Under the pieces are notes generated by a model. That model saw only the letters and a program-made list of their open reading frames with translations. It ran no database searches and had not been told where the DNA came from. A stretch of DNA of 58,525 nt from positions 1 to 58,525 of the forward strand of contig JAADHU010000039.1 in assembly GCA_013151645.1 (NCBI GenBank), written 5' to 3'. Of the stretch, positions 45,316 to 55,251 are shown piece by piece; position 1 is the first letter of the stretch; each line of letters begins with the position of its first letter. Made by a program: the position numbers and the translations under genes. The DNA comes from Gammaproteobacteria bacterium. Lineage in GTDB: Bacteria; Pseudomonadota; Gammaproteobacteria; Steroidobacterales; Woeseiaceae.

Positions 45316-45967
45316 AAATTTTCCGTTTGCCGAAACCGAGATACCGGAGCAGATGTCCTTCGAGCAGGGATTCCACCCGGGCGCGATTTGCGGTGATGCC
45401 GAGGCCGCGTAAATCGGTCACTGCCATATTCTGAAACCCGCAGGTATTAATGCGAGAGAATGGTGCGAGGTCGACATCGATATTGAGCGCCATACCGTGA
45501 TAACTGGCACCCCGCCGTATTCTCAGGCCCACGCTGGCCAGTTTCGTTCCCGCGACATAGACTCCGGGTGCGTCTGCACGGCTCGCCGCTTGTACATCGA
45601 AGTCGGCCGCGAGGTCGACGACACTTTGCTCAAGTGCAGTGACGAGATCGCGGACGCCAATCATGGATCGTCTTAAATCGATCAACGGGTAGATCATCAA
45701 TTGCCCGGGACCGTGATAGGTCACCTGACCACCACGGTCAATTTGCACCACCGGGATGTCGCCCGGCGCGAGCAGGTGTTTGCGATCGGCATTCAGGCCC
45801 AGCGTAAAGACCGGCGGGTGTTCGGTGAACCAGATTTCGTCGGCAGTGTTTGCATCTCGCTCGTCCGTGAAGCGTTGCATAGCACGCCACAAAGGTTCGT
45901 AATCTTGCTGTCCGAGCGAGCGGATATTGATTTTGCCGCCCCCGGGGCTGGATGATTGCGCTGTCAC
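45287..45967 (-). CDS. lipB: Octanoyltransferase LipB
   Basis: LipB moves octanoyl from ACP onto lipoyl domains, including GcvH at 17113. The 226-residue protein has the active-site Lys in GTKLASVGLRIRRG and Cys in INTCGFQNM near 178. RGGQVTYHGPGQLMIYPLID (abridged: H-G-P-G-Q) is the substrate-site signature. The start is a GTG at 45967 that overlaps ybeD's stop by four bases. It ends the block mreBCD-mrdA-rodA-mltB-rlpA-dacA-ybeD-lipB in the standard order. Its 3' end overlaps murU. Confidence 0.96.
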   Translation of the reverse strand: MTAQSSSPGGGKINIRSLGQQDYEPLWRAMQRFTDERDANTADEIWFTEHPPVFTLGLNADRKHLLAPGDIPVVQIDRGGQVTYHGPGQLMIYPLIDLRRSMIGVRDLVTALEQSVVDLAADFDVQAASRADAPGVYVAGTKLASVGLRIRRGASYHGMALNIDVDLAPFSRINTCGFQNMAVTDLRGLGITANRARVESLLEGHLLRYLGFGKRKIFRYDQTIDG

Positions 45968-46251
45968 AGCGCCACCAGAACCTCTTCGTGCGCGGACAGA
46001 TCCCGGTAAATGCTGTCGAGTTGCTGTTGGCTGATTGCCTCGATGGTGATCGTGATTGAAATGAAGTTGCCTTTGCGGCTTGCCGACTGGCGAATGGCGT
46101 CGTCGTGAATGTCGCCAGCGTATTTTGCGACGATTGCCCGTGCGACCTCATGAAAGACCGTGTGATCTCGGCCCATTATCTTGATGGGGAACCGGCAGGG
46201 AAATTCCAGGATTGCCTTGCGTTCCAGTAGATCCTTTTCTTCAGTCATCAT
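45964..46251 (-). CDS. ybeD: UPF0250 protein YbeD
   Basis: This 95-residue DUF493 protein is regularly found between dacA and lipB. The sequence has LEFPCRFPIKIMGR near residue 15 and a mixed alpha/beta ferredoxin-like pattern, similar to the regulatory ACT fold. Its molecular role is not established; a link to lipoate metabolism or to adjacent LipB has been suggested from gene context. It starts at the first of two adjacent ATG codons, 17 bp after dacA. Confidence 0.93.
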   Translation of the reverse strand: MMTEEKDLLERKAILEFPCRFPIKIMGRDHTVFHEVARAIVAKYAGDIHDDAIRQSASRKGNFISITITIEAISQQQLDSIYRDLSAHEEVLVAL

Positions 46252-46268
46252 TCATTGCGATGAGGGCG

Positions 46269-47420
46269 TTACTCAAACCAGAGCCGCACTCCGTCGCGCG
46301 TTCTTTGCCAAAAAGACCCGCTCGGATTTTCTTCGAGCGCACGTAGCGGTTCGTTTAGGAGCGTCGCGCCGTTCAGTCTGACTGTCAGCTCGGCAAGTGG
46401 CTGACCCAGTGCGACAGGCGCCATCAGGACCGTCGGCATGTTGAGTACCGATTCCACATCATCGAAACTGCCGCGAGGAATAGTGATGTAGAGGTCGTCA
46501 GCAACACCGAGTTCGACCATTTCTTTTTGTGCTTTCCAGATTCGCGCATCGGCGACTTTCTCGTTGGCGCGATACAGCAGCCGGGTTTCAAAAAAGCGAA
46601 AGCCGTAATTTAACAGCGCCTGGCTGCCATCGACACGCGCTTTGGCGCTTGCCGTTCCCAATACCACCGCAATAACGCGCATGCCATCGCGCTCGGCGGA
46701 TGAAACCAGGCAATAGCCGGCCTCGTCCGTGCGCCCTGTTTTCATGCCATCTACGCTTGGGTCGCGCCACAACAGCGAGTTGCGGTTGTTCTGGGCAATA
46801 CCGTTGTACTCGAATTCCCTGACGGAGTACCAGCGATAGTATTCCGGGAATTCGGTGACAATCGCACGTGCCAGAGTGGCGAGATCGCGCGCTGTCGAAT
46901 AATGGTTTTCATCGGGCAGGCCGGTCGCATTCTGAAACTGGCTGCTTCGCATGCCCAGCGCTGCAGCATATTGATTCATCATTTGCGCAAATACGGACTC
47001 GGTGCCCGCGACATGTTCTGCGAGTGCCACGCTGGCGTCGTTACCGGATTGAACAATCATGCCAAGCAATAAATCTTCGACGCTTACCTGCTTGCCGACT
47101 TCAATGAACATTCTTGAACCGGGCGTGCGCCATGCTTTTTCGCTGACGGTGACCTGGTCCGCAAGCGTGATTTGATTCTCGCGCAGCGATACGAAAACAG
47201 CGTACGCGGTCATAAGCTTGGTCAGGCTGGCGGGCGCGAGTCGCTCATCCGGTTTCAACGACGCGAGTTCATGGCCGGAGTTGCTGTCGATCAGCAGATA
47301 GCTCTTTGCGCCAATCACCGGTGCCGCCGGTACCGGCATTTTCTGTGCATAGGCGGGGGCGAATACTTGTGCCACCAGGATTACTAGTAGAATCAGAAGG
47401 TTTTGAGCTTTGAATGGCAT
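46269..47420 (-). CDS. dacA: D-alanyl-D-alanine carboxypeptidase DacA (PBP5-like)
   Basis: This serine DD-carboxypeptidase removes the terminal D-Ala of peptidoglycan. The 383-residue protein has a signal peptide (LLILLVILVAQVFAPAYA). Active-site motifs are SLTK (Ser65, Lys68), SGN (Ser125-Asn127) and KTG (within MKTGRTDEAG). The C-terminal region (from about 270) is the PBP5 beta-domain and ends in an amphipathic helix (GSFWQRTRDGVRLWF) that would anchor it to the membrane. I took the ATG at 47420, which begins the signal peptide, over the longer frame to 47474. Confidence 0.96.
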   Translation of the reverse strand: MPFKAQNLLILLVILVAQVFAPAYAQKMPVPAAPVIGAKSYLLIDSNSGHELASLKPDERLAPASLTKLMTAYAVFVSLRENQITLADQVTVSEKAWRTPGSRMFIEVGKQVSVEDLLLGMIVQSGNDASVALAEHVAGTESVFAQMMNQYAAALGMRSSQFQNATGLPDENHYSTARDLATLARAIVTEFPEYYRWYSVREFEYNGIAQNNRNSLLWRDPSVDGMKTGRTDEAGYCLVSSAERDGMRVIAVVLGTASAKARVDGSQALLNYGFRFFETRLLYRANEKVADARIWKAQKEMVELGVADDLYITIPRGSFDDVESVLNMPTVLMAPVALGQPLAELTVRLNGATLLNEPLRALEENPSGSFWQRTRDGVRLWFE

Positions 47421-47488
47421 CTTATGGCAGCGGGTAAGTTTTGCAGGCGCACATTGTAACGCCTGCGACGCCAAATGGGGGCTTCGCC

Positions 47489-48316
47489 TTATTCGGTAAC
47501 GAGATGCGTCTCGGTGATGCCAATACGCTCGAGTTTCGCCACCACCTGGTCATACTGACCGACATCGGCGATGGGCCCGATACGAACCCGGTAGAGTGTC
47601 GGTGAGCGACCGGATTCCTCGTAGACGAATGCTTCACGGATGCCGTGTTCTCGCAGCAGGCTGAAGCGCCGTCGTGCGTTATTCTTGTCGCCAAAAGCAC
47701 CAACCTGTACGTATATTTCTTCGCCTTCTCCGGGTCGATCCGCGGCCGCCTGCGCCCGGCTCGCATCATGTCGGACGGGTCGGGTCTGCGCTGGTTTATC
47801 GAAACTGATCGCGGTGACTTCCACCAGGCTGGTGCCGGAGCCGATCATGTCCAGTTTGATGGCGGCGGAATAGGAGAGATCGATAATTCGATTGTTGACA
47901 AACGGTCCGCGGTCGTTGACGCGGACAACGACGGTTTTATTATTGCGTAGATTTCGTACTTCGACGAAGGTCGGCAGTGGCAAAGTTTTGTGCGCTGCAG
48001 TCATCGCGTACATATCGTAGGGTTCCTGAGACGATGTAGGACGTCCGTGGAACTTTTTGCCGTACCACGAAGCGACGCCGCGCTCGGAATAGCCGTAGTT
48101 GGATGGCATCACTTCGTAACGCTTGCCAAAAACTTCGTAAATCGGTCCGTTGCCATAGCGACTGCGCGGCTCGTCGCGCGGTATCGGGTCATTCGGCAGG
48201 TGTGGAGGAACGACCGAGCCGGTTCGCGGCGGTCCGTCCCCGGGTGTGCGGCTGGCACAGCCCGTGAGTACCAGGAGTAAAGCCAGTCCGAAAACTTTTA
48301 CCCGATCAGGATTCAT
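47489..48316 (-). CDS. rlpA: Septal ring lytic transglycosylase RlpA
   Basis: RlpA is an outer-membrane lipoprotein that cleaves denuded glycan strands at the septum. The 275-residue protein has a lipobox LVLTGCASR, the double-psi beta-barrel domain (GVASWYGKKFHGRPTSS, then the catalytic-site VRVNDRGPF) and a C-terminal SPOR domain (IYVQVGAFGDKNNARRRF). The ATG at 48316 has GGAGG ten bases upstream and lies inside the mltB 3' end (overlap 11 bp). It is lipidated, so it depends on Lgt. Confidence 0.95.
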   Translation of the reverse strand: MNPDRVKVFGLALLLVLTGCASRTPGDGPPRTGSVVPPHLPNDPIPRDEPRSRYGNGPIYEVFGKRYEVMPSNYGYSERGVASWYGKKFHGRPTSSQEPYDMYAMTAAHKTLPLPTFVEVRNLRNNKTVVVRVNDRGPFVNNRIIDLSYSAAIKLDMIGSGTSLVEVTAISFDKPAQTRPVRHDASRAQAAADRPGEGEEIYVQVGAFGDKNNARRRFSLLREHGIREAFVYEESGRSPTLYRVRIGPIADVGQYDQVVAKLERIGITETHLVTE

Positions 48317-49307
48317 CACGGGCGACCTCCAGCGCAATTTCCTGTCCGAGCTGATGCACGGCAAGTGCGTACATCACGCTGCGGTTGTACCGGGTAATAA
48401 CGAAGAAGTTGTGAAAACCCACCCAGTGTTCGTCGTCATCGGTGCCTTCCAGCGTGAGCAGCTGGCTGGCAAAATCGCCCGGCATACTGGTAGAGAACAT
48501 TACGCCCTGATCGCTGAGCGATTTGACGGTTTCGGTCGCTTTCAGCGTGTTCTTCGGCAGGTCCCCCTGCCAATCGGGGCCCAGAGTGGCCTGCGTTACA
48601 ATATCTTCGTCGCTTTTCCAGCCATGGGCGACGAAATAGTTGGCGACGCTGCCAATAACATCGGCCCAGTTATTCCAGATATCGCGTTTGCCATCATCAC
48701 TGGAATCGACCGCGTAAGCGCGGTAGCTGCTCGGCATGAATTGCGGCGCGCCCATCGCGCCTGCATAGGAGCCGGTTGCCTTGCCAGCATCCATACCTTC
48801 TTCGCGCACCAGCAGCAGATACTGTTCGAGTTCGCGGGTGAAGAATTTGGATCGTGGTGGATAGTCAAATGCCAGCGTTGCGAGCGCGTCGATGACACGA
48901 TAACGGCCGGTGATGCGGCCGAAGTAGGTTTCAACGCCGATTATGCCGACAAGGATCTCACAGCTGACGCCCGTATCTTCGCTTATGCGCTGCAGTTCGT
49001 CGCGATGTTCCTGCCAGAAGGCTGCCCCCGCTGTAATGCGTTTTTCGGTCAGAAAAATCTTCCGGTAAGCCTGCCAGGTGAGCATCTTTTCGGCCGGTTT
49101 GCTAATGGCGTCGAGAATCGACTGTTGTGCAGTGGCCATCTGCAGCGCCGCAGTCAGCGTGGTTCGATCGTAACTGTGCTCCTCGATCATCGTATCGATG
49201 AATTTGCGCACATCGGCCCGCTCGATATCGAATGCCAGGGCAGGTTGGCCGCAGACGATCAGCAACAGCGTTATTAAGAAAAATTTTGAGGTCATGGCAG
49301 TCGTCAT
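48306..49307 (-). CDS. mltB: Membrane-bound lytic transglycosylase MltB
   Basis: MltB is a soluble or lipid-anchored lytic transglycosylase that makes anhydromuropeptides from glycan strands. This 333-residue protein has a secretory signal (FFLITLLLIVCGQPALA) without a strong lipobox, and the catalytic Glu in IGVETYFG near residue 115, with AMGAPQFMPSSY near 175. I start at the ATG at 49307, which overlaps the rodA stop by one base (TGATG). The anhydro-sugars released can be recycled by the AmgK-MurU pair of this window, after conversion. Confidence 0.94.
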   Translation of the reverse strand: MTTAMTSKFFLITLLLIVCGQPALAFDIERADVRKFIDTMIEEHSYDRTTLTAALQMATAQQSILDAISKPAEKMLTWQAYRKIFLTEKRITAGAAFWQEHRDELQRISEDTGVSCEILVGIIGVETYFGRITGRYRVIDALATLAFDYPPRSKFFTRELEQYLLLVREEGMDAGKATGSYAGAMGAPQFMPSSYRAYAVDSSDDGKRDIWNNWADVIGSVANYFVAHGWKSDEDIVTQATLGPDWQGDLPKNTLKATETVKSLSDQGVMFSTSMPGDFASQLLTLEGTDDDEHWVGFHNFFVITRYNRSVMYALAVHQLGQEIALEVARDES

Positions 49308-50446
49308 CAATGGGGCAACAGTTTACGGTGAGAATGAATGGACATCAGAATACCGAATCCGGCCATCAGGGTCACCATCGACGTGCCGCCGAAACTGACC
49401 AGGGGCAGGGGAATCCCAACTACCGGCACCAAGCCTGTCACCATCGCAATATTTACAAATACATAAACAAAAAAAGTGAGACTTATACTGCCTGCGAGCA
49501 GCCGGGAAAATGAATCCGGTGCCTGTGTGGCGATATAGAGACCGCGACCGACCACGAATACATACAAAACCAGCAGGCTTAACACGCCGAGCAAACCCAG
49601 TTCCTCACCCATGACGGCGAAGATAAAGTCGGTATTGCGTTCCGGCAGGAATTCCAGCTGGGCCTGGGAACCGTTGGTCCAGCCCTTGCCGAACAGACCG
49701 CCCGAACCAATCGCAATCTTGGATTGAATAATGTTATAGCCGGCACCGAGCGGGTCCGAGTCCGGATTCAGTAATGTCATGACACGCTGGCGCTGATAGT
49801 CCTGCATGAACTGCCACAATACTAATGCGCCGGGAACGGAAAGAACCAGCAGCGACAACATGAGGCGAATCGACATTCCGGCCAGGACAATAACGATGAC
49901 GCCGGAGGCGGCGATCAGGAGCGATGTGCCGAGGTCGGGTTGTACGGCGATCATGTAGGAAGGTACCGCGATCAGTATGGCGATGATCAGTAACTGACCG
50001 GCCGTGGGCGGTAGTTGCCGGTCGTGCAAATACCATGCGGCCATCATCGGCACGGCAAGCTTCATGATTTCGGAGGGCTGAAACCGAATGCCGACGTCCA
50101 GCCAGCGCTGCGCTCCCTGGCCGACCTCACCCAGTATCAGCACCAGCGAGAGCAGGCCGAGACCAAACAGGAAGGCCCAGGGCGTCCAGCGGCGCATCAG
50201 GTCCGGCGGGAACTGTGCGACGACAAGCATGACGACGACGGCTACCCCGAGGCGAACGACCTGTTGCAGCCAGAGATCGATATCCTCACTGACGGCGCTG
50301 TACAGGACGAACAAACCGAAGCCACAAATCAGCAACAGGCCCCCCAACAAGGGCGCGTCGAGGTTGAGGCGGCGAAAAACACCGGACAGGCCGCCAGAGC
50401 CTGTACCCCGGCCATCGATGAGCCATTGCGTATCGCTAAGGCGCAC
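49307..50446 (-). CDS. rodA: Rod shape-determining glycosyltransferase RodA
   Basis: RodA is a SEDS-family peptidoglycan polymerase of the elongasome. The 379-residue inner-membrane protein has about ten hydrophobic helices and the catalytic-region motif FLPERNTDFIFAVMGEELG with its key Asp. The start is a GTG at 50446 that overlaps the PBP2 gene by 11 bp, so its translation is probably coupled. Together RodA and PBP2 form the glycosyltransferase-transpeptidase pair. Confidence 0.96.
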   Translation of the reverse strand: MRLSDTQWLIDGRGTGSGGLSGVFRRLNLDAPLLGGLLLICGFGLFVLYSAVSEDIDLWLQQVVRLGVAVVVMLVVAQFPPDLMRRWTPWAFLFGLGLLSLVLILGEVGQGAQRWLDVGIRFQPSEIMKLAVPMMAAWYLHDRQLPPTAGQLLIIAILIAVPSYMIAVQPDLGTSLLIAASGVIVIVLAGMSIRLMLSLLVLSVPGALVLWQFMQDYQRQRVMTLLNPDSDPLGAGYNIIQSKIAIGSGGLFGKGWTNGSQAQLEFLPERNTDFIFAVMGEELGLLGVLSLLVLYVFVVGRGLYIATQAPDSFSRLLAGSISLTFFVYVFVNIAMVTGLVPVVGIPLPLVSFGGTSMVTLMAGFGILMSIHSHRKLLPH

Positions 50447-52331
50447 TGTCTTCTACCCCCAGATAACGATCCATCATAGCGCGTGCCATCGGCGCCGCGA
50501 TACGGCTGCCGCTGCTGCCGTTTTCGACAATGACCGCGACGGCGATGCGAGGCTGTTGCAGCGGCGCAAAAGCAATAAACAGCGCATGGTCGCGCAGCCG
50601 TTCGTCCAAATCCTCTTGTTCAAAACTTTCTTCCTGTCCGACGGTAAACACCTGCGCAGTGCCGCTCTTGCCCGCCATCTCGTACGGTGCATTCGCGCCC
50701 GCCGCGCGAGCAGTGCCCTTTGGCCCTTGTAATACGTCGTGCATCGCGCCAATGACGTTTTCCCAATAAAACGCGTTGTCGACTTTAACGTCGTCCAGAC
50801 GACGAGGCTGGATCACGGTGCGCTCACCGGTCAACGGGTTTTCGATCGATGCGACGAGGTGGGGCGTGAAACGTTTACCGTGCGTTGAAAGTGCCGCCGC
50901 TGCGTTCGCCAGTTGCAGGGGCGTCGCCAGCATATAGCCTTGTCCGATTGCGGCAATGACGGTTTCGCCCGGAAACCACACCTGATCCGCACGTTCGCGA
51001 AACGCGCCGCGCTTCCAGGCGCGTGACGGCACGAGGCCGGGAAGTTCGCCGGTTACGTCAACTCCGGTCGGCCGGCCCAGCCCGAACTGAGTCAGGTAAT
51101 CGTGCATGCGATCGATGCCGATATCGCGGCTGATTTCGTAGAAATACACATCGCACGATTGTGTAATCGCATCGTGCAAATCGACCTCACCGTGACCCTC
51201 GGGTCGCCAGTCGCGATAACGGTGGGTGCTGCCGGGCAAGGTGTAATAGCCTCGGCAGAACGTTCGTCGAGTCAGGTTGGTGGCGCCCGTTTGCAAGGCG
51301 GCGAGCGACAGGATTGGCTTGATGACCGATCCCGGAGGATAAGTGCCGCGTACCGCCCGATTGAACAAGGGCTGGTTGACGTCGGATTGCAGGACCCTGA
51401 ATTCACTCGATGTCATGCCGAGGGCAAAACCGTTCGGATCGAACGACGGGGCGCTGACCAGCGCCAGTATCTCGCCATTTTGTGGGTCGATTGCAATAAT
51501 CGAGCCGCGTCGCCCCGCCAGCAATTCCGTAGCCAGTACCTGCAGGTCAAGATCGATCGTGAGGTACAGGTTCGATCCGGGACTGGGCGCTTCGGCATCC
51601 AGAATCGAACCCGCGGCATCGCGCGGATCGACCGACACCTGTCGTCCCCGGGCATTGGTGACAATTTGACGGTGACCGGGATCACCGTGGAGATATTTTT
51701 CCTGGGAAAATTCGATGCCCGTCTTGCCGGTATGCGCAGTTCCCGCATAGGCGACCGGATCCAGTCGCTTGAGGTCATTAACGCTGATTGCGCCAACGTA
51801 GCCGACGGCGTGAGCCGTATTGGCGGCGTGCGGATAGTGTCGCACCAGCCTCGGTTGAAAATCGACGCCCGGGAACCGCGGGCGATGAACGGCGAAATTG
51901 GCAATTTCCTCGTCGCTTAGGCGAAATCGGAGCGTGACTGGTTTGAAACGAGGCCCTTGGTCTGACACGTCGATGAAGCGTGATATATCCTGTTGATCGA
52001 TGAGTCCGAGTTTCGCCAGTCGTTCCAATGTGTCGTCGATATCCGCCACTTGTTCCGGAATGAGTTCGAGCTGATAAGTCGGGACGTTTTCCACCAGAAT
52101 GCGTCCCTTGCGATCGAAAATGAGGCCGCGGGTCGGCGCGAGGGCCTCGATTCGAATGCGGTTGCCCTGCGACCGTTCGGAAAATTGTTCATGCTCGACG
52201 ATCTGCAGTTGAATCAGGCGGGCAACGACGAAGCCGAGCAGGATGACACTGACCACCGACGACAGAGCCACTCGGGCGACAAAGAGCTGTCGCTCGGAAT
52301 GGTGATCCTTGATCGGTGCGATCAGGCTCAT
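50436..52331 (-). CDS. mrdA: Penicillin-binding protein 2 (PBP2)
   Basis: PBP2 is the transpeptidase of lateral wall growth. The 631-residue protein has an N-terminal cytoplasmic tail and membrane helix (VISVILLGFVVARLIQLQ region, residues 20-45), a pedestal domain, and a transpeptidase domain with SVIK (near 335, within PPGSVIKP), SCD (near 392) and KSG (near 555, within MAGKSGTAQ). It is followed by rodA in the same operon and preceded by mreD with 10 bp between. Confidence 0.96.
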   Translation of the reverse strand: MSLIAPIKDHHSERQLFVARVALSSVVSVILLGFVVARLIQLQIVEHEQFSERSQGNRIRIEALAPTRGLIFDRKGRILVENVPTYQLELIPEQVADIDDTLERLAKLGLIDQQDISRFIDVSDQGPRFKPVTLRFRLSDEEIANFAVHRPRFPGVDFQPRLVRHYPHAANTAHAVGYVGAISVNDLKRLDPVAYAGTAHTGKTGIEFSQEKYLHGDPGHRQIVTNARGRQVSVDPRDAAGSILDAEAPSPGSNLYLTIDLDLQVLATELLAGRRGSIIAIDPQNGEILALVSAPSFDPNGFALGMTSSEFRVLQSDVNQPLFNRAVRGTYPPGSVIKPILSLAALQTGATNLTRRTFCRGYYTLPGSTHRYRDWRPEGHGEVDLHDAITQSCDVYFYEISRDIGIDRMHDYLTQFGLGRPTGVDVTGELPGLVPSRAWKRGAFRERADQVWFPGETVIAAIGQGYMLATPLQLANAAAALSTHGKRFTPHLVASIENPLTGERTVIQPRRLDDVKVDNAFYWENVIGAMHDVLQGPKGTARAAGANAPYEMAGKSGTAQVFTVGQEESFEQEDLDERLRDHALFIAFAPLQQPRIAVAVIVENGSSGSRIAAPMARAMMDRYLGVEDSAP

Positions 52332-52341
52332 GGCAATACAA

Positions 52342-52836
52342 TCACATGTGGCTCGCGCGTGACCGGTACGGGACCGTGCGCAACACCAGGGTGACCAAAG
52401 GCCATAGCAATGCGCTGGTCAGGACAGGACCCCAATAGGTCGCCAGCGGTGCGTGAATACCCGCAACGCCGTTAATCCAGAACAGTAGAAATTCGTACAG
52501 ACCGAGCAGTGGCACGATTGTCAATGCCATTTGCGATACCGGATACAGGCGTAGCTGCAGGTGAAACTTGATCGTCACGTAGACGACACAGCTCAAAACA
52601 AGTGCGTGCTGACCCAGCAACGTGCCGTGCGCGACATCGAGTACGATGCCAATCAACCAGGCGTGGCCGACGCTGTAGGTTCTTGGCAGATTCATCGACC
52701 AGTAGATGAGTACCAACGCGACCCAGTCGGGGCGGAACGGGATCGCCCAGTTGGGCATTGGCGCGATGGCCAGCATCAGCGCGACCACGATGGATATCAG
52801 AACGGGCAGGCGCCTGGATGCTCTGTCGTCACTCAT
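52342..52836 (-). CDS. mreD: Rod shape-determining protein MreD
   Basis: MreD is an inner-membrane protein of the elongasome linking MreB to the wall synthases. The 164-residue protein is hydrophobic throughout, with about five to six helices (for example LISIVVALMLAIAPMPNW) and the YWSMNLPRTYSVGHAWLIGI motif (abridged) of the family. I took the ATG at 52836, which overlaps the mreC 3' end by eight bases. It is part of the mreBCD-mrdA-rodA transcription unit. Confidence 0.92.
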   Translation of the reverse strand: MSDDRASRRLPVLISIVVALMLAIAPMPNWAIPFRPDWVALVLIYWSMNLPRTYSVGHAWLIGIVLDVAHGTLLGQHALVLSCVVYVTIKFHLQLRLYPVSQMALTIVPLLGLYEFLLFWINGVAGIHAPLATYWGPVLTSALLWPLVTLVLRTVPYRSRASHM

Positions 52837-53698
52837 CACCGACCTCACTATCGCTTGACGGATCGCTCTGCCATATAAGCATGACTTCGCGAATCTGGTT
52901 CAATGCCGCCACCGGCTGGGCCGAAACTTCGGCAAACGACATGGCGGGAATGCGCTCAACCTTGCTGATAATGGCAACCGGGTAACCGGCCGGAAATGCA
53001 CCGCCCAGGCCCGAGGTAACCAGCAAGTCACCTTCCGCGATGTCGGCATTGTTGGGTAGAAACGGCAAGTCCAGCCGATCAAACTCACCCGTACCTACCG
53101 CAATCGTCCTGAGCCCGGTACGATTGACCTCAACGGGTAACGCATGGTCCGGATCGCTGATCAAGAGACCTTGCGCTGAAAGCAGGCCGGTATTGATGAT
53201 CTGACCAACGACACCGTCCGCATTTACGATGGCCTGGCCGTCGTAAACATCGTCGCGCGTGCCTTTGTCGATCACAATTGAATGTCGGAACGGGTTTGGA
53301 CTGACGGACATGATCTCGGCCACCCTGACCCGATCACGCACGCGGCTGGTCGCTTCAAGCATTGCGCGTAAACGCGCGTTTTCGGCCTCGAGCGCGGTAT
53401 AGCGCTGCAGCCTGGCCTGGGTGAGCAAGCGTTCGGTGCGCAGACGATTGTTGTCCAAAAGCAGGTCACTGCGGCTGGTCGTCGTGTCGTTGATCCACTG
53501 CCAAAGGGCGACGGGTGCATCGACGATCGTTCGCAGTGGCTCAACAGCCGCATCCACCGCGCGACGGACCGTATCGAGATGATTTTCACGCTGGTCGACA
53601 ATCAGCAGGGTAATGCTCAGCCCGCAGAGCAACAGAAAGCGGACCCCGAGGGACGCAAGGCGTGGAGAGCGGTGCTGACTGTCAGTTCCGGCGGCCAT
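52829..53698 (-). CDS. mreC: Rod shape-determining protein MreC
   Basis: MreC is a bitopic membrane protein whose periplasmic part dimerises around PBP2. The 289-residue protein has one membrane helix (LGVRFLLLCGLSITLLIVD near 14), a coiled coil (LLTQARLQRYTALEAENARL) and a beta-rich C-terminal domain with GVVGQIINTGLLSAQGLLISD (abridged). It is 89 bp after mreB and coupled to mreD by an overlapping ATG. Confidence 0.95.
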   Translation of the reverse strand: MAAGTDSQHRSPRLASLGVRFLLLCGLSITLLIVDQRENHLDTVRRAVDAAVEPLRTIVDAPVALWQWINDTTTSRSDLLLDNNRLRTERLLTQARLQRYTALEAENARLRAMLEATSRVRDRVRVAEIMSVSPNPFRHSIVIDKGTRDDVYDGQAIVNADGVVGQIINTGLLSAQGLLISDPDHALPVEVNRTGLRTIAVGTGEFDRLDLPFLPNNADIAEGDLLVTSGLGGAFPAGYPVAIISKVERIPAMSFAEVSAQPVAALNQIREVMLIWQSDPSSDSEVGDE

Positions 53699-53787
53699 CA
53701 GCGGGTCTCCTCCGATTATTCAGGCAGTGATAGACGGTACATGGCGTTTAGCCCGCATTTCTGAACCGGGGACGAAGTACCGGGCGA

Positions 53788-54852
<1,065 letters not shown>

Positions 54853-54867
54853 TCAAATCAACAGCGT

Positions 54868-54896
54868 AATCTAACAATGCCCACGACTTTGAGCAA
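54868..54896 (-). promoter_or_regulatory. Candidate mreB promoter
   Basis: On the minus strand TTGCTC (54891-54896) is 17 bp from TAGATT (54868-54873), which would start transcription about 30 bp before the mreB ATG. It matches sigma-70 boxes in three and four of six positions, in the divergent mreB/gatC spacer. Confidence 0.4.
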
Positions 54897-54961
54897 GGCG
54901 CTGTGTATTATTGCGGCCCCTTGGGTTCATGTGGGCAGCGCGCATTTTTGAGGTAATTTTG

Positions 54962-55249
54962 GTGTCATTAAGCAAAGATCAGGTACAACATATCGCGACA
55001 CTTGCACGGCTCACGATTGCTGAGGAGGAAATGGACGATGTGGTGGGTAAATTGTCCCGCATTGTCGATTTTGTCGACCAGTTGCAGGCCGCGCCGACCG
55101 AGAATGTCGTACCGATGGCCCATCCACTGAATACCTGTCAGCGATTGCGAGCGGACGCGGTGACCGAGGGCAACGAGCGCGATAGAATCCAGGCCAATGC
55201 GAGCGCGGTGCACGATGGCCTGTATCTCGTCCCCAAAGTGCTGGACTAA
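54962..55249 (+). CDS. gatC: Aspartyl/glutamyl-tRNA amidotransferase subunit C
   Basis: GatC is the small stabilising subunit of the GatCAB enzyme that makes Gln-tRNA (or Asn-tRNA) from the misacylated form. The 95-residue length, the [17 protein letters not shown]-terminus and the C-terminal [17 protein letters not shown] are typical. The start is a GTG at 54962; the 17 residues of open frame before it are not conserved. It is followed two bases later by gatA. Confidence 0.94.
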   Translation: MSLSKDQVQHIATLARLTIAEEEMDDVVGKLSRIVDFVDQLQAAPTENVVPMAHPLNTCQRLRADAVTEGNERDRIQANASAVHDGLYLVPKVLD

Positions 55250-55251
55250 CC